Numbered from the stretch's first letter, positions 14,551 through 22,896 are shown. The stretch: 55,107 bases of DNA from Clostridia bacterium (GCA_017522345.1 JAFWZN010000017.1:1-55107), one strand, 5' to 3'. A program made the numbers and translations. The notes: generated by a model from the sequence alone, not told the origin.

Positions 14551-14964
14551 ATGAAGGCGAAAGAGTATTTGAAAGAGATAGCAAGGATTGAAAAGCTTAT
14601 TGAGAATAAGCAGCTTGACAAACAACGATGGAAAGATATTGCGCTGAATATAACGCCCGGATATGACGGGGAGCGGGTGCAGTCCAGCGGCAATATGAAG
14701 AAGATGGAAACCGCCGTTATTAACAGCGTTGACCTTGAAAGAGAGATTGAAGCGGACATTTTGCGGCTTTACAGGAAGCGGCAAGAGATCATCGGGGTAT
14801 TGGAAGAACTGCCCTTACAGGATTATGAGCTTTTGTATTCCATCTATGTACAGAAGAAAAGCTTTGTGGAGGTTGCGGGCGAAAAGGGTTGCACGTACAG
14901 CAATATTACCACGAATCACGGCACGGCATTAAAGAAGGTGCAAAGGATTATAGATAAGAAGTAA
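14551..14964 (+). CDS. Late-gene transcriptional activator, RinA/ArpU-like sigma-70 region-4 type
   Basis: A 137-residue protein whose N-terminal ~75 residues are helical. The C-terminal part has the region-4-like helix-turn-helix of the RinA/ArpU/DUF1492 group (LQDYELLYSIYVQKKSFVEV, then GCTYSNITTNHGTALKKV). These proteins turn on phage late genes. It is the last early gene and sits directly before the late promoter region, whose ACTGCAA repeats (15065-15123) are candidate binding sites. GGGAAAGAGG precedes the ATG. Confidence 0.75.
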   Translation: MKAKEYLKEIARIEKLIENKQLDKQRWKDIALNITPGYDGERVQSSGNMKKMETAVINSVDLEREIEADILRLYRKRQEIIGVLEELPLQDYELLYSIYVQKKSFVEVAGEKGCTYSNITTNHGTALKKVQRIIDKK

Positions 14965-15012
14965 GGAAGGCGCGGGCGTGCAATGCATGCCCCGTCTTTT
15001 TTATGTGGCGGT

Positions 15013-15047
15013 GTGGAGGAACGCGGGACGGGAAACCCGTCCCCTAC
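15013..15047 (+). repeat. REP-like hairpin element, copy 2
   Basis: Thirty-five bases identical to copy 1 (8496-8530), with the GGGACGGG/CCCGTCCC stem. Here it is in a non-coding region just upstream of the activator repeats. Confidence 0.8.
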
Positions 15048-15064
15048 AGGGGGAAGAACGCGGG

Positions 15065-15129
15065 ACTGCAAAAGTTTTGACTTTTACTGCAACTTTTTTG
15101 ACAAAAAACATTTTTGACTGCAAAAAGTT
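15065..15129 (+). promoter_or_regulatory. three helically phased ACTGCAA repeats
   Basis: ACTGCAA occurs at 15065-15071, 15086-15092 and 15117-15123, with spacings of 21 and 31 bases, close to two and three DNA turns. TTTTGAC recurs between and beside them. They lie 20-80 bases upstream of the late -35, where an activator would bind. Confidence 0.6.
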
Positions 15130-15143
15130 GGAAGATTACTGTA

Positions 15144-15172
15144 TTGAAACGGACGAAGTTTTCTGATATGAT
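15144..15172 (+). promoter_or_regulatory. late promoter
   Basis: TTGAAA (15144-15149), a 17-base spacer and TATGAT (15167-15172). It is placed between the activator gene and the terminase and is preceded by phased repeats. The transcript would start near 15179 and run straight into hairpins. Confidence 0.65.
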
Positions 15173-15205
15173 TTAACCATCAAGAAAAGGCTTTAAGCCT
15201 TTGTA

Positions 15206-15236
15206 AGGGTAGCGGGAAATCCGCTGCCCTATTTTT
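15206..15236 (+). terminator. terminator-like hairpin in the late leader (first)
   Basis: GGGTAGCGG pairs with CCGCTGCCC (one T-G pair) around GAAAT and is followed by ATTTTT. It lies only about 30 bases after the predicted transcription start, so unmodified polymerase would stop before the terminase. Confidence 0.65.
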
Positions 15237-15250
15237 ATGCATGCAAGAAG

Positions 15251-15280
15251 GATTCCGGGTGAGCAGCGGGATCTTTTTTT
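15251..15280 (+). terminator. terminator-like hairpin in the late leader (second)
   Basis: GATTCCG pairs with CGGGATC (one T-G pair), followed by seven T's. Together with the preceding hairpin it suggests antitermination control or a short leader RNA. Confidence 0.6.
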
Positions 15281-15395
15281 CATGGAAACAGGGAGCCGGG
15301 GCGCGCATGTGCGCGCGGGATTATTTCCTCCGCCAGGTGTGGGGTGTGGGGATCGTTTGAGTTTAGAGTTTTTTACGGAAAGGTGGTGTTGCGGG

Positions 15396-15887
15396 ATGGA
15401 AAAACTGAGCGTGAAGCAAAAGCGTTTTTGCGATGAATACTTGATTGACTTGAACGCGACACAGGCCGCGATCCGGGCAGGGTATAAAGAAAAGTACGCG
15501 CACACGAACGCGCCGAAATTACTACAAAATACTACAATCAAAGAATATATCGACAAACGGATGGCTGAAAAGGAAGATCAGCTAATCGCAAAGCAGAATG
15601 AAGTTCTTAAATACCTTACAGCCGTTATGCGCCGTGAGCTTATGGAGTATGTTGTTGTAACGGTAAGTGAGGAACATTCCTATTATGCGCCGGATGAAGA
15701 TGGAAAAATGCGAAAGCGCACGGATAAAACGGAAACGCCGAAAGTGGTACCGATCCCGGCGCGACTTTCAGACAGCAACAAAGGCGCGGAACTACTTGGC
15801 AAAAGATACAGGCTATTTACGGACAGCGTTGATATGAACGGCGCTATTCCGGTTGTGATTACGGGGGAAGATGAGCTTGAAGATTGA
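15396..15887 (+). CDS. terS: Terminase small subunit
   Basis: A 163-residue terminase small subunit. The N-terminal DNA-binding region (LSVKQKRFCDEYLIDLN, then TQAAIRAGYK) is the signature of the Terminase_2 family. A coiled-coil oligomerisation region and a C-terminal segment that contacts the large subunit follow. It selects phage DNA for packaging. The ATG at 15396 follows AAAGGTGG. It overlaps the next gene by 17 bases. Confidence 0.9.
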   Translation: MEKLSVKQKRFCDEYLIDLNATQAAIRAGYKEKYAHTNAPKLLQNTTIKEYIDKRMAEKEDQLIAKQNEVLKYLTAVMRRELMEYVVVTVSEEHSYYAPDEDGKMRKRTDKTETPKVVPIPARLSDSNKGAELLGKRYRLFTDSVDMNGAIPVVITGEDELED

Positions 15888-16233
15888 TATTTTAGGAACT
15901 GAATACACCATAAACCGATATGATTTTAATAATAAGCCGGAATTTGAGAAAAATTCATGGAACGGGTACTGTGATGAAGTGACAAAAGAAATTGCACTTG
16001 TCAACATGAAGACCTTTCCGGGATGTGAGAATGATTCAGACGAAAAGCTTAAAAAGATCGAAAAGCAAACCCTTCGCCATGAAATCATACACGCATTTTT
16101 CAATGAATGCGGCCTTCAGGATTCAACGCTTCAATATGGCGGCGGATGGGCAAAGAATGAGGAAATGGTGGACTGGATAGCCTTACAGTTTGACAAGATC
16201 CTAAAGGCCTTTAAAGAATGTGATATCGTGTGA
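15871..16233 (+). CDS. Small zinc-metallopeptidase-like protein (HEIIH)
   Basis: A 120-residue protein with LRHEIIHAFFNECG: H70-E-I-I-H74, the zincin motif. It is followed by NEEMVDWIALQ, a glutamate-containing helix that could supply the third zinc ligand, as in ImmA/IrrE-like peptidases. Similar proteins occur in Firmicute prophages without a proven substrate. It lies between the terminase subunits and overlaps both, so it would be made with the packaging proteins. A role in cleaving a host or phage regulator is possible but not shown. Confidence 0.65.
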   Translation: MSLKIDILGTEYTINRYDFNNKPEFEKNSWNGYCDEVTKEIALVNMKTFPGCENDSDEKLKKIEKQTLRHEIIHAFFNECGLQDSTLQYGGGWAKNEEMVDWIALQFDKILKAFKECDIV

Positions 16234-17483
16234 ATCCATCCGATAAAATCAACAAAATAAGGCTGCCCGCAGTCGTGGGCAAGGGTTATAAAACCTTCTG
16301 GAACTTTAAGGGCAGATACAGGGTTGTAAAGGGCGGGCGCGGTAGCAAGAAAAGCACGACTACCGCGCTTTGGTTTATTGTAAACCTAATTAAGTACCCG
16401 GCCGCAAACCTTCTTGTTATCAGAAAGACCGGGCGCACGATCAAGGACAGCGTATATACACAGCTTAAATGGGCAGTTCACAGGTTGGGTGTGGACGCCT
16501 TTTTTGATTTCAAGCTTTCGCCTTTGGAGGTTGTCTATAAGCCCACGGGACAGAAGATCTATTTCAGGGGTTTGGATGATCCTTTAAAGGTTACGTCTAT
16601 CACGGTTGACACGGGCTGTCTATGCTGGATGTGGATTGAAGAAGCCTATGAAGTCATGAAGCAGGATGATTTTGAAGTGCTGAATGAATCCATACGCGGC
16701 GAAGTGTCGGAAGGGCTTTTTAAACAGATTACCTTAACCTTTAACCCGTGGAATGAAAAACACTGGATAAAAAAACGGTTCTTTGACGTGGAAGGCGATC
16801 CCGACATATTGGCCATTACAACGAATTACCTTTGCAATGAATGGCTGGACGAAGCGGACAGGCGCGTTTTTGAGCGCATGAAAATCCAAAATCCACGCAG
16901 ATATGAGGTGGCCGCGCTCGGCCATTGGGGGATTTCGGAAGGCCTTATATACGATCACTGGAAAGAAGAAGCGTTTGACATTGAAAAGGTGAAGAAGATC
17001 CCCGGCGTTGTTTCCGTATTCGGTATGGATTTCGGATATACGAATGACCCTTCTACCCTGTTTTGCGGGCTGTATGACAAGGATAACAAGCGGCTGTATG
17101 TGTTTGATGAACTGTATGAAAAGGGGTTAAGCAACAAACGGATCTTTGAGCGCGTTTCCGAAATGGGGTATTTAAAAGAAAGGATCATAGCGGACAGCGC
17201 GGAACCGAAAAGCATTGACGAATTAAAGGGCTACGGAATGCGCGTAAAGGGCGCGCGGAAAGGAAATGACAGCGTTTTAAACGGAATCCAATGGATCCAG
17301 GATTTAGAGATCATCATACACCCGCGCAATGTGAACTTTTTAACCGAAATTAGTAACTATACGTGGGACAAAGATAAGTTTGGAAACAAGCTGAATCAAC
17401 CGATAGATGATTTTAACCATATCCTTGACGCTATGCGCTATGCATTGGAGCCGTTTATAAAAGAGCAAAAATGGTTGTTTTAA
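16230..17483 (+). CDS. terL: Terminase large subunit
   Basis: A 417-residue PBSX-type terminase (Terminase_3). Walker A is GGRGSKKST (35-43), and the Walker B-like strand is LCWMWIEEA (about 131-139). The RNase-H-like nuclease domain has FGMDFGYTNDP, then IADSAEP, then DFNHILDAMRYA for metal binding. It pumps and cuts concatemeric phage DNA. The start is GTG at 16230, overlapping the preceding stop. Confidence 0.95.
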   Translation: MNPSDKINKIRLPAVVGKGYKTFWNFKGRYRVVKGGRGSKKSTTTALWFIVNLIKYPAANLLVIRKTGRTIKDSVYTQLKWAVHRLGVDAFFDFKLSPLEVVYKPTGQKIYFRGLDDPLKVTSITVDTGCLCWMWIEEAYEVMKQDDFEVLNESIRGEVSEGLFKQITLTFNPWNEKHWIKKRFFDVEGDPDILAITTNYLCNEWLDEADRRVFERMKIQNPRRYEVAALGHWGISEGLIYDHWKEEAFDIEKVKKIPGVVSVFGMDFGYTNDPSTLFCGLYDKDNKRLYVFDELYEKGLSNKRIFERVSEMGYLKERIIADSAEPKSIDELKGYGMRVKGARKGNDSVLNGIQWIQDLEIIIHPRNVNFLTEISNYTWDKDKFGNKLNQPIDDFNHILDAMRYALEPFIKEQKWLF

Positions 17484-17498
17484 AAGGCAGGTGGGAAG

Positions 17499-19913
17499 AT
17501 GGAAACGATTCGGGTTATAACGCGTGATATTGATTTATCACAGCCGCTTCTTCGCGTAACGAATGGCGAATTGCTTGCAATGCATGACAACGAAGCGAAC
17601 CGATTTGGAGCGAATGTATTTAAAGATGGGCAGGAAGTGGACTTAACCGGGTATACGGCGAAGGGCTATTTTATACGGCTCAGCACAGAAACAATCGAAA
17701 TAGATGGCGTTATTTCGGGCAATCAGGTTTATGTGGATCTGAAAGAAAGCTGTTATTTGTATGATGGCAGCTATACCTTCACCATGAAAATTTTAAAAGG
17801 GGAAACAGAAATTACCCTATATATCATGAGCGGGCGCATTGCAAAAACAGATACGTTGATCCCCGCCGATGATACAGACGTTGTTTCCCTTAAAAAGGTG
17901 CAAGGCGAAATCGGAGATCTTACAAAGCTTGAAACGGAAAACAAAACGGATCTTGTTTCCGCGATCAATGAGGTACAGGAAAAAACAAAAGAACGGATAC
18001 CGGAAGCGGTAAACACCGCGCTTGAGAAAGCGAAGGAAAGCGGGGAGTTTGACGGCGAAAAGGGCGAAAAAGGCGATAAAGGCGATAAAGGCGATCCCGG
18101 TGCAGACGGCGCAAAGGGCGAAAAGGGCGATAAAGGCGATCCTGGAACTGACGGCGCAAAGGGAGAAAAAGGCGATAAAGGCGATCCCGGTGCAGACGGC
18201 GCAAAGGGCGAAAAGGGCGATAAAGGCGATCCCGGAACTGACGCAAATGTGACAACGGAAAATGTTATCAAAGCGCTGGGATATACACCGGCAGATAAGG
18301 AAGCATTAAAACCGATTGATTTTCTTGCAGAAAAGGAAATGGAAAACCCTGAATCAGTTTGCATCATTGAAGATACGGAAGCGAGCGTAAGCGCAAACGA
18401 CAATTCGGCATTTTTCGATTGTGAAAATATTGTTGTAAATAACGATACATATAAGCTGAGCAAGGATGCTGTTTTAGCGCTTGAAAACAAGAAGCTTACA
18501 GGAAAAGGAAGCGTTATTTGGAACGGATGGAGCAATATCGGCTCAACCGTTGGCAACAGTATGTTAAACGGCAAAATCAAAGCAAAATATACAGATGATG
18601 CTGTATACATGTCCATGAAAATGCCCAGCGACGCAGTACATCCTACGATACCGGAAAGAGTAAACGGATCTATTTTAAACTATCAACCTTCCGGCTACAG
18701 CAACCTTATCAACATTGGCGCAATCTACGCGCCGGATGCTGCGACACTTCCGGATACATTTGACGTTTGCTTGGGCAAAATGGCAGTTTATACGTTAAGC
18801 AATGCAGCAAATGCAAAATGGAAAATCCATGAACAGTTTAATGTTCCACCGGGGTTTGCCCTTTATCAATTACCGTGGACATCTTCAAATGATACTAATT
18901 ATCCGGTATCAGAAAGCAAAATTACAAGATTCGACACGCATATTAAGATACAACTGAGCAAAACGGATTTGGACAACAAATGTCTTCATTTCTTTGGAAG
19001 CAACTCTTTTACGATTGATATTCCGAACTGCGTTGCTATTGTATGCATGTTTGAAGCGTGGACGGAAACGGCGGGCGCTGAGGGCAAGATATACGCAGCG
19101 ATAGGCGCGGATCAACGAAACAGCTCCGGAACTGTCAAACAGGCATTTAGCGGAAGAAACTGGAATTTAAGGACAGAAAAAAGGGTGATAATTGGACACA
19201 ACATTTCGGACACGCTGTATGATGAACTGCGAGACTCACAAAACGATCCAAGATTCCTTCTTGAGAATTTCGGCGGCATTGACCACGATGCACGTTTTGC
19301 GAATGCGCTTGAAAAACACAATAATAGCACAGTAGCGCATTCGGACATCAGGCAATATATAAAAGCTGTGGAGGATATGCTGTACGAAATAAGCATAGAA
19401 ACGGTACTGCCTATCAACCTATGTGACGAAGTGTACGAATATGGAGCTTTTTCTAATGCCGGAGTAATGTGGAATAATAAAGAAGGCGTCAGAACAAAGA
19501 ATTATATTCCGGTTCAGGGCGGGCGAACCATTGAAGCCATGTATGGAACCAATATCGGTTTTAACGCTAATTCTACACTACTTATTGTGCAATACAATGC
19601 ATCAAAAAGTGTGGTTGTCGAAGGTAAGCGATTAGCGGTCAAAAATTCTTCGTCAAGCGAATCGAAGACGCTTACTTTAGCGGCTGACACGGCATATATT
19701 AAATTCTATGTATGGTTGAATCCTGTAGGGGCGAATATTGACAATGTGCAAATTACGGTTTCTTACGCAGAAAACAAAATTTCCGGCTATGTATCAAGAA
19801 GCATAACCGAACGAATGATTGATATGAGCCAAGTTATATTAACGTCTCCGAATGGTACTATCTATAGATTGTCGGTTAGCGACACAGGAGAACTGAGCGT
19901 AAACAGCATATAA
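17499..19913 (+). CDS. Fiber protein: BppU-like N terminus, collagen-like shaft, receptor-binding-like C terminus
   Basis: An 804-residue protein. Residues ~1-135 resemble the BppU/upper-baseplate N-terminal domain that docks fibers on the virion. A short coiled coil follows. Residues ~185-248 are G-X-Y collagen repeats in 45-bp DNA units (18099-18233). [15 protein letters not shown] near 252 is a motif common in tail fibers. The remaining ~550 residues form the likely receptor-binding region, with Asn/Ser/Thr-rich strands. It is unusual that this gene lies between terL and portal rather than in the tail module. It could be a head fiber or a displaced tail fiber. AGGTGGG precedes the ATG. Confidence 0.8.
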   Translation: METIRVITRDIDLSQPLLRVTNGELLAMHDNEANRFGANVFKDGQEVDLTGYTAKGYFIRLSTETIEIDGVISGNQVYVDLKESCYLYDGSYTFTMKILKGETEITLYIMSGRIAKTDTLIPADDTDVVSLKKVQGEIGDLTKLETENKTDLVSAINEVQEKTKERIPEAVNTALEKAKESGEFDGEKGEKGDKGDKGDPGADGAKGEKGDKGDPGTDGAKGEKGDKGDPGADGAKGEKGDKGDPGTDANVTTENVIKALGYTPADKEALKPIDFLAEKEMENPESVCIIEDTEASVSANDNSAFFDCENIVVNNDTYKLSKDAVLALENKKLTGKGSVIWNGWSNIGSTVGNSMLNGKIKAKYTDDAVYMSMKMPSDAVHPTIPERVNGSILNYQPSGYSNLINIGAIYAPDAATLPDTFDVCLGKMAVYTLSNAANAKWKIHEQFNVPPGFALYQLPWTSSNDTNYPVSESKITRFDTHIKIQLSKTDLDNKCLHFFGSNSFTIDIPNCVAIVCMFEAWTETAGAEGKIYAAIGADQRNSSGTVKQAFSGRNWNLRTEKRVIIGHNISDTLYDELRDSQNDPRFLLENFGGIDHDARFANALEKHNNSTVAHSDIRQYIKAVEDMLYEISIETVLPINLCDEVYEYGAFSNAGVMWNNKEGVRTKNYIPVQGGRTIEAMYGTNIGFNANSTLLIVQYNASKSVVVEGKRLAVKNSSSSESKTLTLAADTAYIKFYVWLNPVGANIDNVQITVSYAENKISGYVSRSITERMIDMSQVILTSPNGTIYRLSVSDTGELSVNSI
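18099..18233 (+). repeat. collagen-like 45-bp tandem repeat (3 units)
   Basis: Three 45-bp units encode [15 protein letters not shown] or [15 protein letters not shown], alternating A and T at the second position, inside the fiber gene. Slippage here would change the shaft length. Confidence 0.85.
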
Positions 19914-19931
19914 CAGTAACAACAAAAGGGG

Positions 19932-21392
19932 GTGATACCCATTTTAAAGCCTGATGAAATCAAGAAATGGATAGACAACGACAAAGCAAGTGAGAAAAAG
20001 CGGCTTGCGCAAAAGGGCGTTGACTATTATGAAGGACGGCACGACATACAAAACAGCAAGATCTTTTATGTCGATGGAAATGGAGAAATTAAGGAAGACA
20101 CGACAAAAAGCAATATCAAGATCCCACATCCGTTTTTTACGGAAAACGTGGATCAAACGGTACAATACGTGCTTTCGGGTGAAGAAGGGATTTTCAAAAG
20201 CGATGATCCCGAACTTCAAAAGATTCTGGACGAACGATTTAACGAAAACGATGATTTTAACGCGCAGCTTTATGAGGTTGTCCAGGGCGGCCAGGTAAAG
20301 GGCTTTGAATACATGTACGCGTATAAGGATAAAGATATGCATACGGCTTTTGAATGCGCGGACAGCATGGGCGTGGTTGAGGTACGGGCGAAAGATACCG
20401 CTGATAAATGCGACTATCTCATATACTGGTATATCGACCGCGTAGGCGTGGACAATGAAAAAATCATCCGTATACAGGTTTGGGATCAATCCCAGACCTA
20501 TTTTTATGTCCAAACGGAAAACGGGAAGATTGAGCTTGACAAGGAACAGGAAATCAACCCCAGGCCGCACACGGTTTATAAGAAGGACGGGGACAAAAAA
20601 ACCTATTATGAGGACTTTGGCGAAATCCCGTTTTTCAAGCTTTCCAACGGCAGAAAAGAGGTTAGCGCGCTATGGCCGATAAAGCCACTGATTGACGATT
20701 ACGATATTATGAATTGCGGCTTAAGCAACAACATTCAGGACACCGTGGAAGCATTGTATTTCGTGACAGGCTTTCAAGGGCAGAACCTGGACGAACTCAT
20801 TTTTAATATAAAGGCAAAAAAGGCCGTAGGCGCGCCGGATGGCGGCAGCATACAGCAATTTACAACCAATGTACCCGTAGAAGCGCGTAAATTAAAGATG
20901 GAAGTGGATGAACAAAACATTTACCGCTTCGGGTTCGGCCTTAACACCCACGGCCTTAAAGACACGGCGGCAACCACGAACATAGCAATTAAAAGCGCGT
21001 ATAGCCTTCTGGATCTTAAGGCGAACAAGATTATAATTTCCCTTAAGCAGTTTTTGAGAAAGCTTTTAAAAATCGTGCTTAAGGAAATTAACGATGAACA
21101 CGGGAAGGATTACAGGCAATCGGACGTATATTTCCGCTTTGATCCCGAAATCCCGACAAACGCGCTGGAAAACGCACAGATTGCCTTAACGGAAGCCCAG
21201 GTACGACAGACAGAGATCAACACCGTTTTAGCCTTGCAGGACACGCTTGACAATGAAACGATGGTGCAGCTTATCTGTGAGCAGCTTGATATTTCCTATG
21301 AGGATATCAAGGACAAGCTTCCGAATCCCGAAGGCGTTACCGACCTTTACCCGACCGAAACCGACCCGGAAGACGGTGGTTTAGTTGAATAA
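19932..21392 (+). CDS. Portal protein (SPP1 gp6-like)
   Basis: About 486 residues, a phage portal protein that forms the dodecameric DNA gate of the capsid. It has a helix-rich front, a central region (YYEDFGEIPFFKLSNG, then KPLIDDYDIMNCGLSNN) and a long C-terminal crown helix. It overlaps the minor head gene by eight bases. The start is uncertain. GTG at 19932 is part of the ribosome site AGGGGGTGAT itself. ATT at 19941 lies eight bases after that site and could be a rare ATT start, which would remove three residues. Confidence 0.92.
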   Translation: MIPILKPDEIKKWIDNDKASEKKRLAQKGVDYYEGRHDIQNSKIFYVDGNGEIKEDTTKSNIKIPHPFFTENVDQTVQYVLSGEEGIFKSDDPELQKILDERFNENDDFNAQLYEVVQGGQVKGFEYMYAYKDKDMHTAFECADSMGVVEVRAKDTADKCDYLIYWYIDRVGVDNEKIIRIQVWDQSQTYFYVQTENGKIELDKEQEINPRPHTVYKKDGDKKTYYEDFGEIPFFKLSNGRKEVSALWPIKPLIDDYDIMNCGLSNNIQDTVEALYFVTGFQGQNLDELIFNIKAKKAVGAPDGGSIQQFTTNVPVEARKLKMEVDEQNIYRFGFGLNTHGLKDTAATTNIAIKSAYSLLDLKANKIIISLKQFLRKLLKIVLKEINDEHGKDYRQSDVYFRFDPEIPTNALENAQIALTEAQVRQTEINTVLALQDTLDNETMVQLICEQLDISYEDIKDKLPNPEGVTDLYPTETDPEDGGLVE

Positions 21393-22581
21393 GTGGGATC
21401 TGGAAGTACAGGAAAGCTTGATTGAAAGCGAAAAGGAAGCGCTCAAAGAGCTTGAAAAGGCGTATAAACAGGCCATGCTGGACGTTACCGAAAAGCTAAA
21501 AACGATGCAGTTTGACCCGAACAACCAAAGCAATATATACAGGCGGCAGCATCAATTTGCGCTTAGGCAGCAGATAGCGGCGGCGATTGTGAACCTGCAA
21601 AGCAATGCATATAAAACGATAGATCAATTTCTTTCGGACACCTACGACACGGCCTATATCGGCGCTATGTACGGCATGGGCAAGCCGAAGGGCGGGCTTC
21701 ACCTGATACAGCCGATTGACCGAAACGCTTCTGTAAAGGCAATACTTACGGACAGCAAGATCAATAAAGGCCTATACAATGCTTTGGGCGTAGACGCGAA
21801 CAAGCTTAAAAAGGCGATTACGCACGAAATCACGCGCGGCATTGCAAGCGATATGCCCTATCCCGACATTGCGGCCAGGATAGCAGACCGCGCCCGCGCG
21901 CCCTTAAGCCGCGCAAAGGTGATAGCACGCACGGAAGGGCACAGGATTCAACAGGCCAGCCAGGACGACGCACGGCGGGAAGCAAAGAAAAAGGGCGCGG
22001 ATGTGGTTAAGCAATGGGACGCAACACTGGACAGCGGAACGCGTCCCACGCACAGAAAGCTTGACGGACAGATTCGGGAAATAGACGAACCGTTTGAAAT
22101 GGACGGAAAGAAAGCCATGTACCCCGGAAAGTTTGGAAGACCGGAAGAGGATTGTAATTGCCGTTGCGTTGCCCTTACCCGCGCGCGGTGGGCGCTTGAC
22201 GAAGAAGAGCTTGAAACCATGAAGGAAAGGGCAAAGTTTTTCGGGCTTGACAAGACGGAAGATTTTATAGAATATAAGAAAAAGTATCTTAAGGCCGCCG
22301 AAACCTTGAAAAATGAGGGAAAAAGTGGTAAAATAGACGTGGGTAAAACGCTTCATGCATTGGAGCGAATGACGGAAAGAAATATATCGAATCCCGAAAT
22401 TGACAACGCAGTAAAAGCGCCTTTGTTTGTTGGGGAAGTAACGACCGATGAACAAGGGAGGAAAAGTCAAAAGTATATCGGGAAAGACGTAACCGTTATA
22501 AGAAACCCCGATACAGGCCAGGTTATCACGTCATGGAAAACCAGTACGCGCCTTAGAAGAAAGTACGGAAAGGAAGAATGA
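21385..22581 (+). CDS. Minor head protein (SPP1 gp7/Mu F-like) with C-terminal toxin-like domain
   Basis: A 398-residue protein. Residues ~1-285 are a phage head morphogenesis protein (ARTEGHRIQQASQDDARREA, then WDATLDSGTRPTHRKLDGQ and EEDCNCRCV). A linker leads to an ~80-residue C-terminal domain (about 318-398). That domain has HALERMTERNIS (H324, R328, R332) and IRNPDTGQVITSW, the pattern of DUF4258/BECR-fold nucleases found at the ends of polymorphic toxins. Plain gp7 homologues lack it. A few copies are packaged in each virion, so the domain could be delivered with DNA. The next gene, one base later, is a candidate immunity gene. Confidence 0.85.
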   Translation: MNKWDLEVQESLIESEKEALKELEKAYKQAMLDVTEKLKTMQFDPNNQSNIYRRQHQFALRQQIAAAIVNLQSNAYKTIDQFLSDTYDTAYIGAMYGMGKPKGGLHLIQPIDRNASVKAILTDSKINKGLYNALGVDANKLKKAITHEITRGIASDMPYPDIAARIADRARAPLSRAKVIARTEGHRIQQASQDDARREAKKKGADVVKQWDATLDSGTRPTHRKLDGQIREIDEPFEMDGKKAMYPGKFGRPEEDCNCRCVALTRARWALDEEELETMKERAKFFGLDKTEDFIEYKKKYLKAAETLKNEGKSGKIDVGKTLHALERMTERNISNPEIDNAVKAPLFVGEVTTDEQGRKSQKYIGKDVTVIRNPDTGQVITSWKTSTRLRRKYGKEE

Positions 22582-22582
22582 T

Positions 22583-22777
22583 ATGTTTAAAAAAGAGCAA
22601 ATTGATTTTATGCATAGAATTGGATTGAAAATCGACTTTTCAAAACCCCTTTCCGAAAATGATTTTGAAGAGATAGAAGATAAAGTATCTATCTACTTGC
22701 AGAAACACGGTTTTGATAAAGATTACAATACCAACAAAACCGGGCGAATGTGTGAATCCATATTAGACGCGTTTTAA
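22583..22777 (+). CDS. Small acidic protein, candidate immunity partner
   Basis: A 64-residue acidic protein (FEEIEDKVSIYL and MCESILDAF) starting one base after the minor head gene and followed at once by a strong terminator. A small acidic gene directly downstream of a toxin-like domain is the usual toxin/immunity layout, so it may neutralise the C-terminal domain of the upstream protein. Alternatively it could be an assembly factor. The immunity role is inference from position, size and charge. Confidence 0.6.
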   Translation: MFKKEQIDFMHRIGLKIDFSKPLSENDFEEIEDKVSIYLQKHGFDKDYNTNKTGRMCESILDAF

Positions 22778-22804
22778 GCACCCTGCATAGGCAAGGTGCT
22801 TTTT
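22777..22804 (+). terminator. rho-independent terminator after the minor-head/immunity pair
   Basis: AGCACC (22777-22782) pairs with GGTGCT (22795-22800), with inner TGC/GCA pairs, followed by TTTT. It would end or reduce late transcription before the lysis genes. Confidence 0.8.
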
Positions 22805-22844
22805 CTATGCCATGAAAGGGATGATTCCATTGGAGGAAGGATAT

Positions 22845-22870
22845 GCGGGACGGGAAACCCGTCCCCTACG
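22845..22870 (+). repeat. REP-like hairpin element, copy 3
   Basis: GCGGGACGGG, AAA, CCCGTCCCCTACG: the same core as copies 1 and 2. It is placed between two terminators in front of the holin gene. Confidence 0.75.
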
Positions 22871-22896
22871 ATAACAACAAACGATCCTTGATATAA

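Larger units (their letters stand above)
14965..15395 (+). promoter_or_regulatory. late control region between activator and terminase
   Basis: This 431-base stretch has no convincing gene. In order it holds a REP-like hairpin (15013-15047), three ACTGCAA repeats (15065-15123) and a sigma-A-type promoter (15144-15172). A palindromic hairpin (15186-15202), two terminator-like hairpins (15206-15236 and 15251-15280) and a GCGCGC-rich palindrome near 15300-15320 follow. It is the start of the late operon. Confidence 0.75.

Noticed and set aside
14978..15166. A 62-codon frame in the late control region
   Set aside because: It runs through a REP-like hairpin, the ACTGCAA repeats and the late promoter, and its product has no sensible composition.
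18050..18243. A CRISPR array in the repeated GGCGATAAAGGCGAT region
   Set aside because: The repeats have no spacers and encode collagen-like G-X-Y units in frame.
17771..18616. A 281-codon minus-strand frame inside the fiber gene
   Set aside because: It is a mirror of the repetitive collagen-coding DNA; the plus-strand protein has recognisable domains.
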